Positions 34,785 through 43,689 of a stretch of DNA of 64,000 bases are shown here, in pieces. Origin of the DNA: Pseudorhodobacter sp. MZDSW-24AT (GTDB lineage Bacteria; Pseudomonadota; Alphaproteobacteria; Rhodobacterales; Rhodobacteraceae); assembly GCF_002794355.1 (NCBI RefSeq), contig NZ_PGOI01000003.1:186001-250000 (forward strand), written 5' to 3'. A program made the translations under genes and the position numbers. The notes under the pieces are model-generated. The model did not search any database, was not told where the DNA came from, and saw only the letters and a program-made list of their open reading frames with translations. Within the stretch, counting starts at the first letter, position 1; every line of letters begins with the position of its first letter.

Positions 34785-36118
34785 GCTTCCCCATTACGCT
34801 TGACTCACCCATTCGCTTTCCCGGTCCGTTGCCAGAGGCTGCGGATGTGGTGGTGCTGGGGGGCGGCATCATCGGGGTGATGACGGCACTTTACCTCGCG
34901 CAGGCTGGCCAGAAGGTGGTTCTTTGCGAAAAGGGCCGCATTGCGGGCGAACAAAGCAGTCGCAACTGGGGCTGGATCCGTCGGCAGGGCCGCGACAAGG
35001 ACGAATTGCCGATCGTGGTCGAATCGTTGCGGCTTTGGCGGGGTTTTGCTGACCACTTCGGGGATGCCCTTGGTTTTCGTCAGACCGGTGTGATCTACCT
35101 GGCCAACAGCGACGCGGCGTTAGAGCAGTATGAAGCCTTCCTGCCGCATGCGGCGGCGCAGGGTGTGGATACGCGCCTGATGGCAAGATGCGAAATCCAA
35201 AGCCTTTTGGGCACCTCGGGACCATGGAAAGGCGCCATGTACACGCCGTCTGATGCCCGTGCCGAACCTTGGGCCGCCGTGCCTTTGCTCGCGGGTCTGG
35301 CGGCTGAGGCTGGGGCCACGATCGCGGAGCAGTGTGCGATCCGGGCGCTTGATGTGCAGGCAGGCGCTTTGGTGGGCGTCTTTACCGAGCAGGGGCGCAT
35401 ACGGGCTTCGCGGGTGGTGGTTGCGGGCGGGGCATGGTCGCGCCTTTTTCTGGCCGCGCATGGCATCGTGATCCCCCAGCTTTCTGTTCTGGCCTCTGTG
35501 GCGCAAACCGTGCCTCTGCCAGAGGTTTTTGCAGGTGGTGCCACCGACAGCCATTTTGCGTTCAGGCGGCGGATGGATGGCGGCTACACGTTGGCGCCCG
35601 GGTCAGAACATGATTTCTTCATCGGGCCAGATGCGTTCAAAAGCTTCTCCCGGTATCTAGGAATTCTGAAACAGGATTTCCGATCCACACATTTCCGACC
35701 CATGGCACCCGTCGGTTATCCCGATGCATGGGGCACCCCCCGCAATTGGGGCGATGGTCCCAGTCCGTTTGAGGCCACGCGCCTTCTGGATCCGAAGCCC
35801 AACCGCGCCAGTCTGTCGCGCGCGCAGGACCGTTTTGCAGAGGCGTTCCCGGCGCTTGGCCGCCCCCAGATCAAGACGGCTTGGGCGGGAATGATCGACA
35901 CGATGCCCGACGTGGTTCCCGTGGTCGATCACGCACCGATCGCCGGTGTGACCATTGCCACCGGAATGAGCGGGCACGGTTTCGGCATCGGTCCGGGCAT
36001 GGGGCGGGTGCTGGCGGATCTGGTGATGGGGCGTCCGACGGGACACGATCTGTCGCGCTTTCGATTGTCCCGTTTCCAAGACGGGACCAAAGCCCGCGTG
36101 GGCCCCGCGCTCGCCTGA
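34781..36118 (+). CDS. FAD-dependent amine/D-amino-acid oxidoreductase (DAO family)
   Basis: 445-residue flavoprotein. The FAD fold is ADVVVLGGGIIGVMTALYLAQAGQKVVLCEKG (about residue 21 on), then GEQSSRNWGWIRRQGRDKDELPI, a phrase common in DadA-like and opine-oxidase-like enzymes. RVVVAGGAWSRLF and a C-terminal MSGHGFGIGPGMGRVLADLVMG follow. It is probably cytoplasmic or membrane-associated and oxidises a secondary amine or D-amino acid. Co-translation with the M20 deacylase (ATGA overlap) suggests sequential reactions on one imported compound. The substrate is unknown. Confidence 0.82.
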   Translation: MSFPITLDSPIRFPGPLPEAADVVVLGGGIIGVMTALYLAQAGQKVVLCEKGRIAGEQSSRNWGWIRRQGRDKDELPIVVESLRLWRGFADHFGDALGFRQTGVIYLANSDAALEQYEAFLPHAAAQGVDTRLMARCEIQSLLGTSGPWKGAMYTPSDARAEPWAAVPLLAGLAAEAGATIAEQCAIRALDVQAGALVGVFTEQGRIRASRVVVAGGAWSRLFLAAHGIVIPQLSVLASVAQTVPLPEVFAGGATDSHFAFRRRMDGGYTLAPGSEHDFFIGPDAFKSFSRYLGILKQDFRSTHFRPMAPVGYPDAWGTPRNWGDGPSPFEATRLLDPKPNRASLSRAQDRFAEAFPALGRPQIKTAWAGMIDTMPDVVPVVDHAPIAGVTIATGMSGHGFGIGPGMGRVLADLVMGRPTGHDLSRFRLSRFQDGTKARVGPALA

Positions 36119-36219
36119 TGCTGTATCTTTGATCAAAGGGTCAAGATGACGCCGCGCCCCCCTTGATGTGATGTGCGTTCCAGACCACCATCGGGCCGAT
36201 TGATCGTAAGGAGGTCCAG

Positions 36220-37386
36220 ATGCCCGTCAAAAACCGTTTCGCCGAGATGCTTCCAGAAATCACGCAATGGCGTCGCGATTTTCACACCCATCCGGAACTT
36301 CTGTTCGAGGTGCACCGCACAGCTGCGAAAGTGGCCGACCTTTTGCGCAGCTTCGGATGTGACGAGGTGGTGACGGGGATTGGTCGCACCGGGGTCGTTG
36401 GCGTGATCCATGGCAAGACCGACACGGCTGGGCGTGTCATTGGCCTGCGCGCCGATATGGACGCCCTGCCGATCACTGAGCAGACGGGCGTTGACTACGC
36501 CTCGACCACACCCGGAGTGATGCATGCTTGCGGCCATGACGGTCATACCGCCATGCTGCTGGGCGCTGCCAAATACTTGGCAGAGACGCGAAACTTTGAC
36601 GGCAAAGCTGTGGTCATCTTCCAACCCGCCGAAGAGGGCGGTGGGGGGGGGCGCGAAATGGTGGAAGATGGCATGATGGAGCGCTTTGGGGTGCAAGAGG
36701 TCTATGGCATGCACAACATGCCCGGCATTCCGGTTGGCACCTTTGCCATTCGGACAGGTGCAATCATGGCCGCTGCCGACCAGTTTGAACTCACCGTCAC
36801 AGGCAAGGGCGGTCATGCCGCCAAGCCGCATGATTGCATCGACACCACGGTTGTTGCCGCCCATATCATTGTCGCCCTGCAAACCATCGCCTCGCGCAAT
36901 GTAGATCCGATGAAGCAGGTGGTGGTCAGCGTGTGCACGGTGCAAACCGACTCGACCGCGCATAACGTGATCCCGCAGGTGGTGAAGCTGAAAGGCACCG
37001 TGCGCACCATGGACCCGGGCGTTCAGGATTATGTCGAACGCCGGATTACTGAGATCGTGACGGGCACGGCGACAGCCTTGGGGGCGCAGGCAAAGGTGGA
37101 TTATCAGCGGGGATATCCCGTCACGGTAAATGCCGAAGTCAACACACGCCATGCTGTAGATGTCGCCAAAGCAGTCTCTGGTCAAGTCGATGAGAACACC
37201 GCGCCGTTGATGGGCGCCGAGGACTTCAGCTTCATGCTCAACAGTCGGCCGGGGGCTTACATTTTTCTTGGAAACGGTGACACGGCCATGGTGCATCACC
37301 CGGCTTACAACTTTGATGACAACGCCATTCCTTTCGGCTCTAGCTGGTATGCCGGAATGGTGGAAGCGCGGATGCCAGCCGCCTGA
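36220..37386 (+). CDS. M20D amidohydrolase (hippurate hydrolase/aminoacylase type)
   Basis: 388-residue dinuclear metal amidohydrolase. It has WRRDFHTHPELLFEVHRTA, LRADMDALPITEQTGVDYAS, HACGHDGHTAMLLGAA (Cys and His ligands), FQPAEEGGGGGREMVEDG (catalytic Glu pair), VTGKGGHAAKPHDCIDTTVVAAH, and a C-terminal GAEDFSFML. AAGGAGG stands 7 bases before the ATG. It hydrolyses N-acyl amino acids or related amides. Placed 101 bases after the FAD oxidase on the same strand, it fits the same catabolic module. Confidence 0.88.
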   Translation: MPVKNRFAEMLPEITQWRRDFHTHPELLFEVHRTAAKVADLLRSFGCDEVVTGIGRTGVVGVIHGKTDTAGRVIGLRADMDALPITEQTGVDYASTTPGVMHACGHDGHTAMLLGAAKYLAETRNFDGKAVVIFQPAEEGGGGGREMVEDGMMERFGVQEVYGMHNMPGIPVGTFAIRTGAIMAAADQFELTVTGKGGHAAKPHDCIDTTVVAAHIIVALQTIASRNVDPMKQVVVSVCTVQTDSTAHNVIPQVVKLKGTVRTMDPGVQDYVERRITEIVTGTATALGAQAKVDYQRGYPVTVNAEVNTRHAVDVAKAVSGQVDENTAPLMGAEDFSFMLNSRPGAYIFLGNGDTAMVHHPAYNFDDNAIPFGSSWYAGMVEARMPAA

Positions 37387-37434
37387 TCTTTCAGCAGGAT
37401 GTGCGCTGATAGGTCAAACGATCCTTTAGGGGCA

Positions 37435-37467
37435 AAGAAAGGGGAGCGGAATCCGCTCCCCTTTCTT
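37435..37467. terminator. Bidirectional terminator between M20 hydrolase and cioB
   Basis: A perfect 15-base-pair stem (37435-37449 and 37453-37467; core GGGGAGCGG / CCGCTCCCC) has a 3-base loop and A-rich and T-rich arms, so it can end transcripts from both convergent genes. Confidence 0.85.
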
Positions 37468-37524
37468 CTTGTTGACCAGACCGAGTCGAGTTTCTGATCG
37501 CGGTCGGCAAGTCTTTGTTCCAGC

Positions 37525-38526
37525 TTAGTCGTAACTCAGCCCCGTCGCCTTGCCGCGGAACACTGTATAGGACAGGACCGTGTAGCCGATGATCATGGGC
37601 AGCACGAAGACGGCGCCCACCAGGATGATCTTCAGGCTTTCCGGGCTTGAGGCCGCTTCATAAATCGTGATCTGCTCGGGCACGATGTAGGGGTAGAAGC
37701 TGTAGCCCATCCCAAAGAAACCAAGCACCATCAGCGTGGTGGCTGCGGCAAAAGGGAACCATGCGAAGTGGTCGCCCCGCGTGGGCAGATGCCGTAACGA
37801 GAGCCAAAGAAGCACGATCAGCGCGACAGACATCAGCGGCAAGGGGGCCAGCAGGACCACTTCGGGAAAGCTGAACCAGCGCTCGAAAATCCTTGAGCTG
37901 ACGAAAGGCGTGGCCAGCGACACAGCGCCAAGGCCAAGCGCCATGCCCCAGATCCCGCCGCGGGCCCAAGCCACAGCCTTGAGCTGCAAGGCTTCATCGG
38001 TTTTCAGAATGGTCCAAGCGGCTCCGATGAAACTGTAAGCCACGGTCAGCGCGCCCGCGGTGAGCAGGGCGAAGGCGACGTGGAACAGCGTCCATTCCAA
38101 GCCCATCACATACATCCCCAGCATGAAGCCTTGCGAGGCCGACGTCATCAGACTGCCCGCAAAGAATGCGCGATCCCAAGCGAGCTTGTGCGCCAGCGGC
38201 GCTTTGGCGCGAAACTCAAAAGCGACCCCGCGCAGGATCAAGCCAATCAACATGATGGCCACGGGCAGATACAGCGCGGTCAGGATCGTGCCATGCGCTG
38301 TCGGGAACGCCACCAGAAGGATCCCGATGGCGAGCACCAGCCAAGTTTCATTGGCATCCCAGAACGGTCCGATGGAGGCGATCATCCGATCGCGCTCCGC
38401 CGGGGCCGCAAAGGGGAAGAGCAAGCCGACGCCCAGATCAAAGCCATCCAAGATCACGTAGAGCAGGATCGACAGGCCCATGAGGGCAGCAAAGATCACC
38501 GGCAGGGTTGTGGCATCAAGTGTCAT
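37525..38526 (-). CDS. cydB: Cytochrome bd-type quinol oxidase subunit II (CioB-like)
   Basis: 333-residue integral membrane subunit with about nine helices. Readable family marks: LYVILDGFDLGVGLLFPF, GPFWDANETWLVLAIGILLVAFPTAHGTILTALYLPV, RGVAFEFR, and AFFAGSLMTSASQGFMLGMYVMG. It pairs with subunit I to reduce O2 with quinol. It starts 4 bases after subunit I. The length and sequence are like the cyanide-insensitive CioB group. No cydX-like small gene is seen downstream; the next feature is the hairpin at 37435-37467. Confidence 0.9.
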   Translation of the reverse strand: MTLDATTLPVIFAALMGLSILLYVILDGFDLGVGLLFPFAAPAERDRMIASIGPFWDANETWLVLAIGILLVAFPTAHGTILTALYLPVAIMLIGLILRGVAFEFRAKAPLAHKLAWDRAFFAGSLMTSASQGFMLGMYVMGLEWTLFHVAFALLTAGALTVAYSFIGAAWTILKTDEALQLKAVAWARGGIWGMALGLGAVSLATPFVSSRIFERWFSFPEVVLLAPLPLMSVALIVLLWLSLRHLPTRGDHFAWFPFAAATTLMVLGFFGMGYSFYPYIVPEQITIYEAASSPESLKIILVGAVFVLPMIIGYTVLSYTVFRGKATGLSYD

Positions 38527-38530
38527 GACT

Positions 38531-39904
38531 TTACTCCGCCGGAACAGTGATGGGCGCGTCGCGCGGTTCTTCGCGGGTGGGGCGCTTGCCCTCGGCCGCG
38601 CGCCGGGCCAGATGGAATATGACCCCGATATAGGCGATCATCAGCGCCAGATAGATGGCAAGATAGGCCATCAGGGTTGCCATCACCATGGGGGCCGCCA
38701 CGTCGCCAACGGCGGCTTCGGTCGTCAAGACACCCGTCACCAGCCAAGGCTGGCGCCCGATCTCTGTGACATACCAACCGGCCAAGGTCGCCACCCAGCC
38801 CGAGAAGGCCATGCCCACTGTCGCCATCAGATAGGGACGGGGCAGGGCATCTGCCCCACGGCGCCAGATCAACAGAACGCCCAGCCAAGACAGGGCCAGC
38901 ATCGCCATCCCGGTCCCAACCATCACGCGGAAGCCCCAGAAAACGGGTGCCACAGGTGGGTGGAGAGCAGTGCCGTCTTCGGCCACGAAATCATTCAGGC
39001 CCGGCACCACGCCATCGGCAGAATGTTTGAGGATCAGGCTGGCTCCATTGGGGATCGCAATTTCGGCATGGTTGGTGCGCGCGGCCTCATCGGGGATTGC
39101 AAAGAGCAAGAGGGGCACATTCGGACCGGTTTCCCAGTTTCCTTCCATCGCGGCGACTTTCGCCGGCTGGTGCTCCAGCGTGTTCAGGCCATGCAAATCG
39201 CCCATGACAATCTGCATCGGGATCAGGACCGCGCCCAAGATCAAGCCAAAGCGCAGCTGGGTGCTCACCGACTCGGTCCGATCCCCGCTGAGGCGACGAA
39301 AGGCGGCGATACCGGCGATCAGGAAAGCCACCGTCAGACCCGAAGCCAGCAGCATGTGACCCAGTCGATAGGGCAGAGACGGGTTGAAGATAATCGCAAA
39401 CCAATCGGTTGCATGAACGATGCCGTCTCGCAGCTCATAGCCTTGCGGTGTGTGCATCCATGAGTTCAGCACCAAGATCCAGAAGGCGCTCATCGTGGTG
39501 CCAAAGGCGACAAGGAACGTGGCCAGAATATGCAGCCATGGCGGCACCCGCCGTGCACCGAAGAGCATGATGCCAAGGAAGACTGCTTCGAGGAAGAACG
39601 CAGTCATCACCTCATATGCCAAGAGCGGGCCGGCCACATTGCCGACCGACTCCATGAATCCGGGCCAATTGGTGCCAAACTGGAACGACATGGTGATCCC
39701 GGACACCACGCCAAGCGCAAAGCTCAGGGCGAAGACCTTGACCCAGAACATGTAGGCATCCATCCACTTTTGCAGGCCCGTGCGCGCAAAGCGGTAGCGG
39801 AAAAACAAAAGAACCCATCCAAGCGCGATGGTGATCGTCGGGAACAGGATGTGAAAACTGATATTCGCGGCAAACTGGATACGGGAGAGTAAAAACGTGT
39901 CCAT
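38531..39904 (-). CDS. cydA: Cytochrome bd-type quinol oxidase subunit I (CioA-like)
   Basis: 457-residue heme-bearing subunit: LLSRIQFAANISFHILFPTITIALGW (heme b595 His region), FQFGTNWPGFMESVGNVAGPLLAYEVMTAFFLEAVFLG (Glu ligands), LVLNSWMHTPQGYEL, and GWYVTEIGRQPWLV (quinol site). The Q-loop is short, marking the CioA/short-loop subfamily rather than E. coli-type CydA. Two ATGs are adjacent at 39907 and 39904; the second has AAAGG at better spacing. No FNR-like box is visible in the 80 bases upstream. cydDC is absent here. Confidence 0.92.
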   Translation of the reverse strand: MDTFLLSRIQFAANISFHILFPTITIALGWVLLFFRYRFARTGLQKWMDAYMFWVKVFALSFALGVVSGITMSFQFGTNWPGFMESVGNVAGPLLAYEVMTAFFLEAVFLGIMLFGARRVPPWLHILATFLVAFGTTMSAFWILVLNSWMHTPQGYELRDGIVHATDWFAIIFNPSLPYRLGHMLLASGLTVAFLIAGIAAFRRLSGDRTESVSTQLRFGLILGAVLIPMQIVMGDLHGLNTLEHQPAKVAAMEGNWETGPNVPLLLFAIPDEAARTNHAEIAIPNGASLILKHSADGVVPGLNDFVAEDGTALHPPVAPVFWGFRVMVGTGMAMLALSWLGVLLIWRRGADALPRPYLMATVGMAFSGWVATLAGWYVTEIGRQPWLVTGVLTTEAAVGDVAAPMVMATLMAYLAIYLALMIAYIGVIFHLARRAAEGKRPTREEPRDAPITVPAE

Positions 39905-39986
39905 CATACACCTTTCTGTTGTCCCTTATGTGGGACGCAGATGGTGCCGGAAAACCCCGTGCGACCAGCGGTCACGCCTTGCCGCT

Positions 39987-40997
39987 TCAGCCGCCTGTGT
40001 GGCTCATGTGGCGTGTCATCTGGCCAACAACACCGCTGCGGCTGTAATCGAAATCATGCCCTTTCGGTTTTCGGGCAATGGCGTTGCGGATTGCTTGTTC
40101 AAGCGCAGTATCCGAAGCCTCTGCCCGCAAAGGCGCGCGCAGGTCTGCCATGTCTTCCTGACCAAGGCACATATAAAGTTCACCCGTGCAGGTCAGGCGG
40201 ACCCGATTGCAGCTTTCGCAAAAGTTATGGGTCAGAGGCGTGATGAAGCCGATCTTTTGCCCGGTTTCCTCGATGCGCACATAGCGCGCGGGACCTCCTG
40301 ATCGTTCTGCCAGATCGGTGAGGGTAAATCGTTCGGCATACCGCGCGCGCAGATCTTTCAGGCTCCAATACTGATCCAGCCGATCCTCATTGCCGAGATC
40401 GCCCATCGGCATCACCTCGATCCAAGTCAGATCGTGGTCGTGCCGGGCGCACCACTCTGTCAGACTGAATTGCTCGGCTTCGTTGAAACCCCTGAGCGCA
40501 ACGGCGTTGATCTTGACACGCAGACCTGCCGCCTTTGCCGCCGCGATGCCTTCGAGCACCTGCGGCAAGCGGCCCCATCGGGTGATATCGGCAAACTTCT
40601 GTGGATCGAGCGTATCCAGCGAGACGTTGATGCGCCGCACGCCGCATTCGGCCAGCTCAGAAGCATACTTGCCCAATTGACTGCCGTTGGTCGTCAGCGT
40701 GAGTTCTTTCAGCGCGCCCGAGTTCAGGTGGCGTTGCATGGCACGGAAGAAGGTCATGATGCCCTTGCGCACCAGCGGCTCTCCGCCTGTGATGCGGAGC
40801 TTCTCCACACCCATCCTGACGAAGGCAGAGCACACCCGATCCAGTTCTTCCAAGCTCAACAGGTCTGCCTTTGGCAGAAAAGTCATGTTCTCTGCCATGC
40901 AATAAACACAGCGGAAATCGCAACGATCTGTCACCGATACGCGCAGGTAAGAAATGGCGCGGGCGAAGGGATCGATCAGGGGGGCTGTGTGGGTCAT
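39987..40997 (-). CDS. moaA: GTP 3',8-cyclase MoaA
   Basis: Radical SAM enzyme for the first step of molybdenum cofactor synthesis. 336 residues: [19 protein letters not shown] with the N-terminal C-x3-C-x2-C cluster, [13 protein letters not shown], and a C-terminal cluster in [15 protein letters not shown]. The C-terminus is MSHTGG with the conserved GG tail. The ATG at 40997 sits before the conserved [12 protein letters not shown]; an upstream frame from 41048 adds no homologous residues. Its product would feed a molybdoenzyme of the type matured by the XdhC/CoxDE genes at 48-55 kb. Confidence 0.95.
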   Translation of the reverse strand: MTHTAPLIDPFARAISYLRVSVTDRCDFRCVYCMAENMTFLPKADLLSLEELDRVCSAFVRMGVEKLRITGGEPLVRKGIMTFFRAMQRHLNSGALKELTLTTNGSQLGKYASELAECGVRRINVSLDTLDPQKFADITRWGRLPQVLEGIAAAKAAGLRVKINAVALRGFNEAEQFSLTEWCARHDHDLTWIEVMPMGDLGNEDRLDQYWSLKDLRARYAERFTLTDLAERSGGPARYVRIEETGQKIGFITPLTHNFCESCNRVRLTCTGELYMCLGQEDMADLRAPLRAEASDTALEQAIRNAIARKPKGHDFDYSRSGVVGQMTRHMSHTGG

Positions 40998-41082
40998 TGC
41001 GCGAAGGTAAGACTCCGCCGATGCGCTGGCAAGGCAGGATCGAGGCATTGCGGTGTGAGAGACGGAGGACTATCGTTTCTCT

Positions 41083-41538
41083 ATGCAAAAGTTCATTCTC
41101 ATGAGTCTCGTTCTTGTCGCCGCCTCTGGATGCGCGGTGCTTGATGGTTCGAAACGTTCGGGCGGTTCTACGACGGCCTCCGGCCAAACGGCGGCGGCGG
41201 CCTCTGCGCCCGCCATGGGCGCAGGGCAAAGCGCGGCAGCTCTTGATACGACCTCTGCAGAGCAAAAGCAGGCAGCACTTGACGCGCCTGCCGCGAGCGG
41301 AGAGCGGCAATTGGGCAAAGTCGCTGTCAGCCTTGGCAGCCCATCCGAACCGGGGATCTGGTTGCGTTCGGCTTTGGTCACGGCTCCGGGCAAAGGCCGG
41401 GTGGTGACAGCTTCGGGTCAATCCGTCGCAGTGGATCTTTTGCCGGGGCAGGGCGCGGCGCAGCTGGCCTTGCCCGGCTTTGTGGCTTTGGGCTTGTCTT
41501 TGACCGCGCTGCCAGAAGTGACTGTTTTTGCCAATTAA
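41083..41538 (+). CDS. Putative lipoprotein
   Basis: 151 residues with a lipobox-like signal (MQKFILMSLVLVAASGC; Cys17 as lipidation site). A Ser/Ala/Gly-rich linker follows, then a small domain: KVAVSLGSPSEPGIWLRSALVTAPGKGRVVTASGQSVAVDLLPGQGAAQLALPGFVALGLSLTALPEVTVF. Similar Rhodobacteraceae lipoproteins are sometimes named D-galactarate dehydratase; nothing here supports that enzyme. It is divergent from moaA and 64 bases ahead of the LprI-like gene. Confidence 0.7.
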   Translation: MQKFILMSLVLVAASGCAVLDGSKRSGGSTTASGQTAAAASAPAMGAGQSAAALDTTSAEQKQAALDAPAASGERQLGKVAVSLGSPSEPGIWLRSALVTAPGKGRVVTASGQSVAVDLLPGQGAAQLALPGFVALGLSLTALPEVTVFAN

Positions 41539-41602
41539 GAACGTTGCGCGTGTCGTCGGACGCGGTTCCGGCGGCGCGGGGCGCCGGAAAAGGGGAAGGC
41601 AG

Positions 41603-42013
41603 ATGGCACGAAGGCAAGTGGCGGCGGGGTTTGTTGTTTCCATGATCTTGGCAGCGCCAAGTCATGTCCACGCCATGGATTGCGCGGATGCCATGACACA
41701 ACAGGCGATAAATGCGTGCATCGCAACGGAGTTTGAAGCAGCAGACACGGATCTGAACGCTGCCTATCGCTCCGCGCGTGCGTTTATGCAACGCAGGGAT
41801 GCGGCCCACTCCGCCAAATCGACCGAGGCTGAAGTGGCTTTGCGCGATGCACAAAGGGCTTGGATTTCCTATCGCGATCAAGCCTGTTTTGCCGAAAGCT
41901 TCCTGATGAAGGGCGGTTCGGCCGAAGCGATGGTTGTGCTGGGATGCAAAGCCAGACTTACGCAACAAAGAGCGCAAGACTTGTGGACGCTTGCCGCGGG
42001 ACCAGAAGGCTGA
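41603..42013 (+). CDS. DUF1311/LprI-like periplasmic protein
   Basis: 136 residues with a signal peptide ending near HVHAMDC. The DUF1311 core follows: CADAMTQQAINACIATEFEAADTDLNAAYRSARAF, then ALRDAQRAWISYRDQACFAE and a third region with GCKARLTQQRAQDL. Four cysteines fit the two disulfides of this family. Some members inhibit lysozyme (LprI); most are uncharacterised. The ATG at 41603 has AGGGGAAGG upstream. It ends 18 bases before the convergent hydrolase-like gene. Confidence 0.8.
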   Translation: MARRQVAAGFVVSMILAAPSHVHAMDCADAMTQQAINACIATEFEAADTDLNAAYRSARAFMQRRDAAHSAKSTEAEVALRDAQRAWISYRDQACFAESFLMKGGSAEAMVVLGCKARLTQQRAQDLWTLAAGPEG

Positions 42014-42031
42014 TGGCCTCTGTCCCGTCCT

Positions 42032-43009
42032 TTATTGTTTGAGCGATTGCTCGACTTCCGCAGCCAAGATATCCGCGAGCCTCTTGCGAAATCTGGGTGC
42101 GTTCAGGCGAGACGTGACATTCTGGCAAATCTTCTTTTCAAGCCCAACTCGGCCACGTGCCTGTGCTTGGGTCAGCAAGACGCGCAAATAGGGGCCGAAG
42201 TTGCGGCGACCGCGCCAGATCTGCGCGAAGCTCTGCATGTTCAGTGTGCCCGCCATCGCGGCCTGTGCAAGCGGAGTGACGACCTGCATGTGGGTAAATG
42301 ACCAGTCAAGGCGCCCTCCCAATCTTGGACAGCGCAATTGCGTCACATGAGGGCCGCGGAACAACGCGGCATGCATCGCATCTTCCGTGACATCGGGGTC
42401 ATGCAAGATATAAACCCGGGCTGCCCCCTCGATCATGTCGGGCGCATAGCCATATCGGCTTGTGAAATCGAGTTTTCGCGCCTTGACGGCACGCTTGTCC
42501 CACCCGGCCATGTCTGGCTTCAGGGTCGCTCGTGGAGACAGAGCAAGAACAGTAGCGCCGGGCGCGGCGACAGAGAAGGCAGCGGCGGCGTAGCCTTGCA
42601 CGCCCGACCCCATGAAGAGGACGGAGTCGAAATCTTCGAAGAAGGCATCATCCACCAGCCGGTCGAAATAGCCGTAGACCCGGGGGTCGCGATACCATGT
42701 GTCACCATCCGCGATCAAACAAAGATGCGACCATCCTTTGTCCTTCGCGATGTCATGCCCGAGCGGCATTTGACCCGGCCTTGAAAGAATGTCGCCAGCC
42801 TGCTCGAAGCTGACCAGCATCGTGGGAGATTCATCGACAAAAAAGGCCCAATGCCGCGCGCCCAAGGCCTGAAAATAGCCAGCCTCTTCCCCGATCTCGT
42901 CCATCATCGCCAACCAGCCGGCGCGTGCGTCCAGCTCTGCCGCAGATCCGTCAGAGATTGCCTGCGCAGAGGCGGCCGCTGTTTGCGGCGGGGAAAATGT
43001 ATCCGACAT
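42032..43009 (-). CDS. Alpha/beta-hydrolase-like protein lacking the nucleophile
   Basis: 325 residues from the ATG at 43009 (GGAG 6 bases upstream). The central part (residues about 90-250) is clearly homologous to the C-terminal domain of the 734-residue protein at 46143: KGWSHLCLIADGDTWYRDPRVYGYFD aligns with QGWSMLGVMAKGWTWYRDPWVWQQFE. The nucleophile elbow GASMGGY there is GSGVQGY here, so Ser becomes Gly136 and the site is probably not a serine hydrolase. ATVLALSPRATLKPDMAGWDKR and YILHDPD follow. Such proteins may carry an unsupported PAPS-reductase label in databases. Function unknown. Confidence 0.7.
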   Translation of the reverse strand: MSDTFSPPQTAAASAQAISDGSAAELDARAGWLAMMDEIGEEAGYFQALGARHWAFFVDESPTMLVSFEQAGDILSRPGQMPLGHDIAKDKGWSHLCLIADGDTWYRDPRVYGYFDRLVDDAFFEDFDSVLFMGSGVQGYAAAAFSVAAPGATVLALSPRATLKPDMAGWDKRAVKARKLDFTSRYGYAPDMIEGAARVYILHDPDVTEDAMHAALFRGPHVTQLRCPRLGGRLDWSFTHMQVVTPLAQAAMAGTLNMQSFAQIWRGRRNFGPYLRVLLTQAQARGRVGLEKKICQNVTSRLNAPRFRKRLADILAAEVEQSLKQ

Positions 43010-43664
43010 CACAATCTCCATTCCTCGCGATCGCCGTGGTGCGCGCGCGGACAATGACCTTCTGCGAAGAGCCTAACCATCTGATCGTGGCCGTTTTACG
43101 GCAAGACCGCGATGGACAAAACAGACTTGTGCATGAGGGCGCAGGGTCTCTGCCCAAGTGGCAAAAAGCTGCCCACTGAAACTCACGCCGGCCTGTCCGC
43201 GCGTCATCGTGTTCGCCAGTGACGAACATGGGGTAAGGCTAAGCGGGCCATCGCCCTCCGCCCGTTGTTCCGCCCGCAGATCGTGCCCCGAGTCAGGCTG
43301 CGCAACAGGTGCCTGTGTTCCGATCCGCCCAATGTTCTTTAGGCCCCGGGACAGGGATTTAACATGTGCCGAGCCTTGCCTTTGAAAATGGCGGGTCCGC
43401 GGCGCTGCCTGATCGGCGAATCTGCCATCCTTTAGGCCAAAGATCCACGATGACACAGGGATGACTTCGGTCGTGGGCGCGGCGGCGGCAGCCAAGGCTT
43501 TGATGGTGCGCACCACATACCAGAAGAAACGCGCCTTCTTTCTTCATTGTCGTGCTGATGGTGAAGCCGCTTCGCTGCCACAAGCTGGCTCCGACACGGC
43601 GCCTGCCGCACAAGGCGTCGAAGGCGTGTCGGCAGTTTGGTGCATGGCACGACGCGGGGGACAG
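43010..43664. other. Gene-free stretch between hydrolase-like gene and glycosyltransferase gene
   Basis: About 650 bases without a convincing intact gene. Open frames exist on both strands but lack a ribosome site and recognisable domains. It contains a short glycosyltransferase-like relic (43494-43565, minus strand) and ends at copy C of the 19-base palindrome. It looks like decayed coding DNA within the glycosyltransferase cluster. Confidence 0.6.
43494..43565 (-). pseudogene. Glycosyltransferase (GT2-like) fragment
   Basis: Reading the minus strand gives FTISTTMKKEGAFLL followed by VCGAHHQSLG. Compared with the intact domain nearby (TAIVTTMKNEGPFIL, EWIAYHRAIG), 12 of 24 positions are identical, including the TTMKxEG core. 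The similarity then stops, with no TNDCTDGTD equivalent in any frame. It is best explained as the remnant of a related glycosyltransferase gene, though such a short match is not conclusive. Confidence 0.4.
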
Positions 43665-43683
43665 GAATTTTCGCAGAAAATTC
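43665..43683. repeat. 19-base palindrome, copy C
   Basis: GAATTTTCGCAGAAAATTC with GTGCC following, identical to copy B over 24 bases. It lies 6 bases past the stop of the glycosyltransferase gene at 43690. Confidence 0.8.
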
Positions 43684-43689
43684 GTGCCA

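Noticed and set aside
39450-39475. Possible fifth copy of the 19-base palindrome
   Set aside because: In one frame it translates like the real copies (HEFSTKIQ), but the DNA lacks the GAATTTTC/GAAAATTC arms and lies in cioA coding sequence.
39908-39986. FNR-type operator before the quinol oxidase genes
   Set aside because: No TTGAT-N4-ATCAA-like sequence is present in the gap between cioA and moaA.
42032-43009. PAPS reductase assignment for the 325-residue protein
   Set aside because: No PP-loop, no catalytic ECGxH and no cluster cysteines; a genuine CysH with all of these is at 58060.
43073-43516. 147-codon minus-strand open frame in the gene-free stretch
   Set aside because: GTG start without a ribosome site and no recognisable domain. 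It overlaps the glycosyltransferase relic in another frame, so I treat it as decay rather than a gene.
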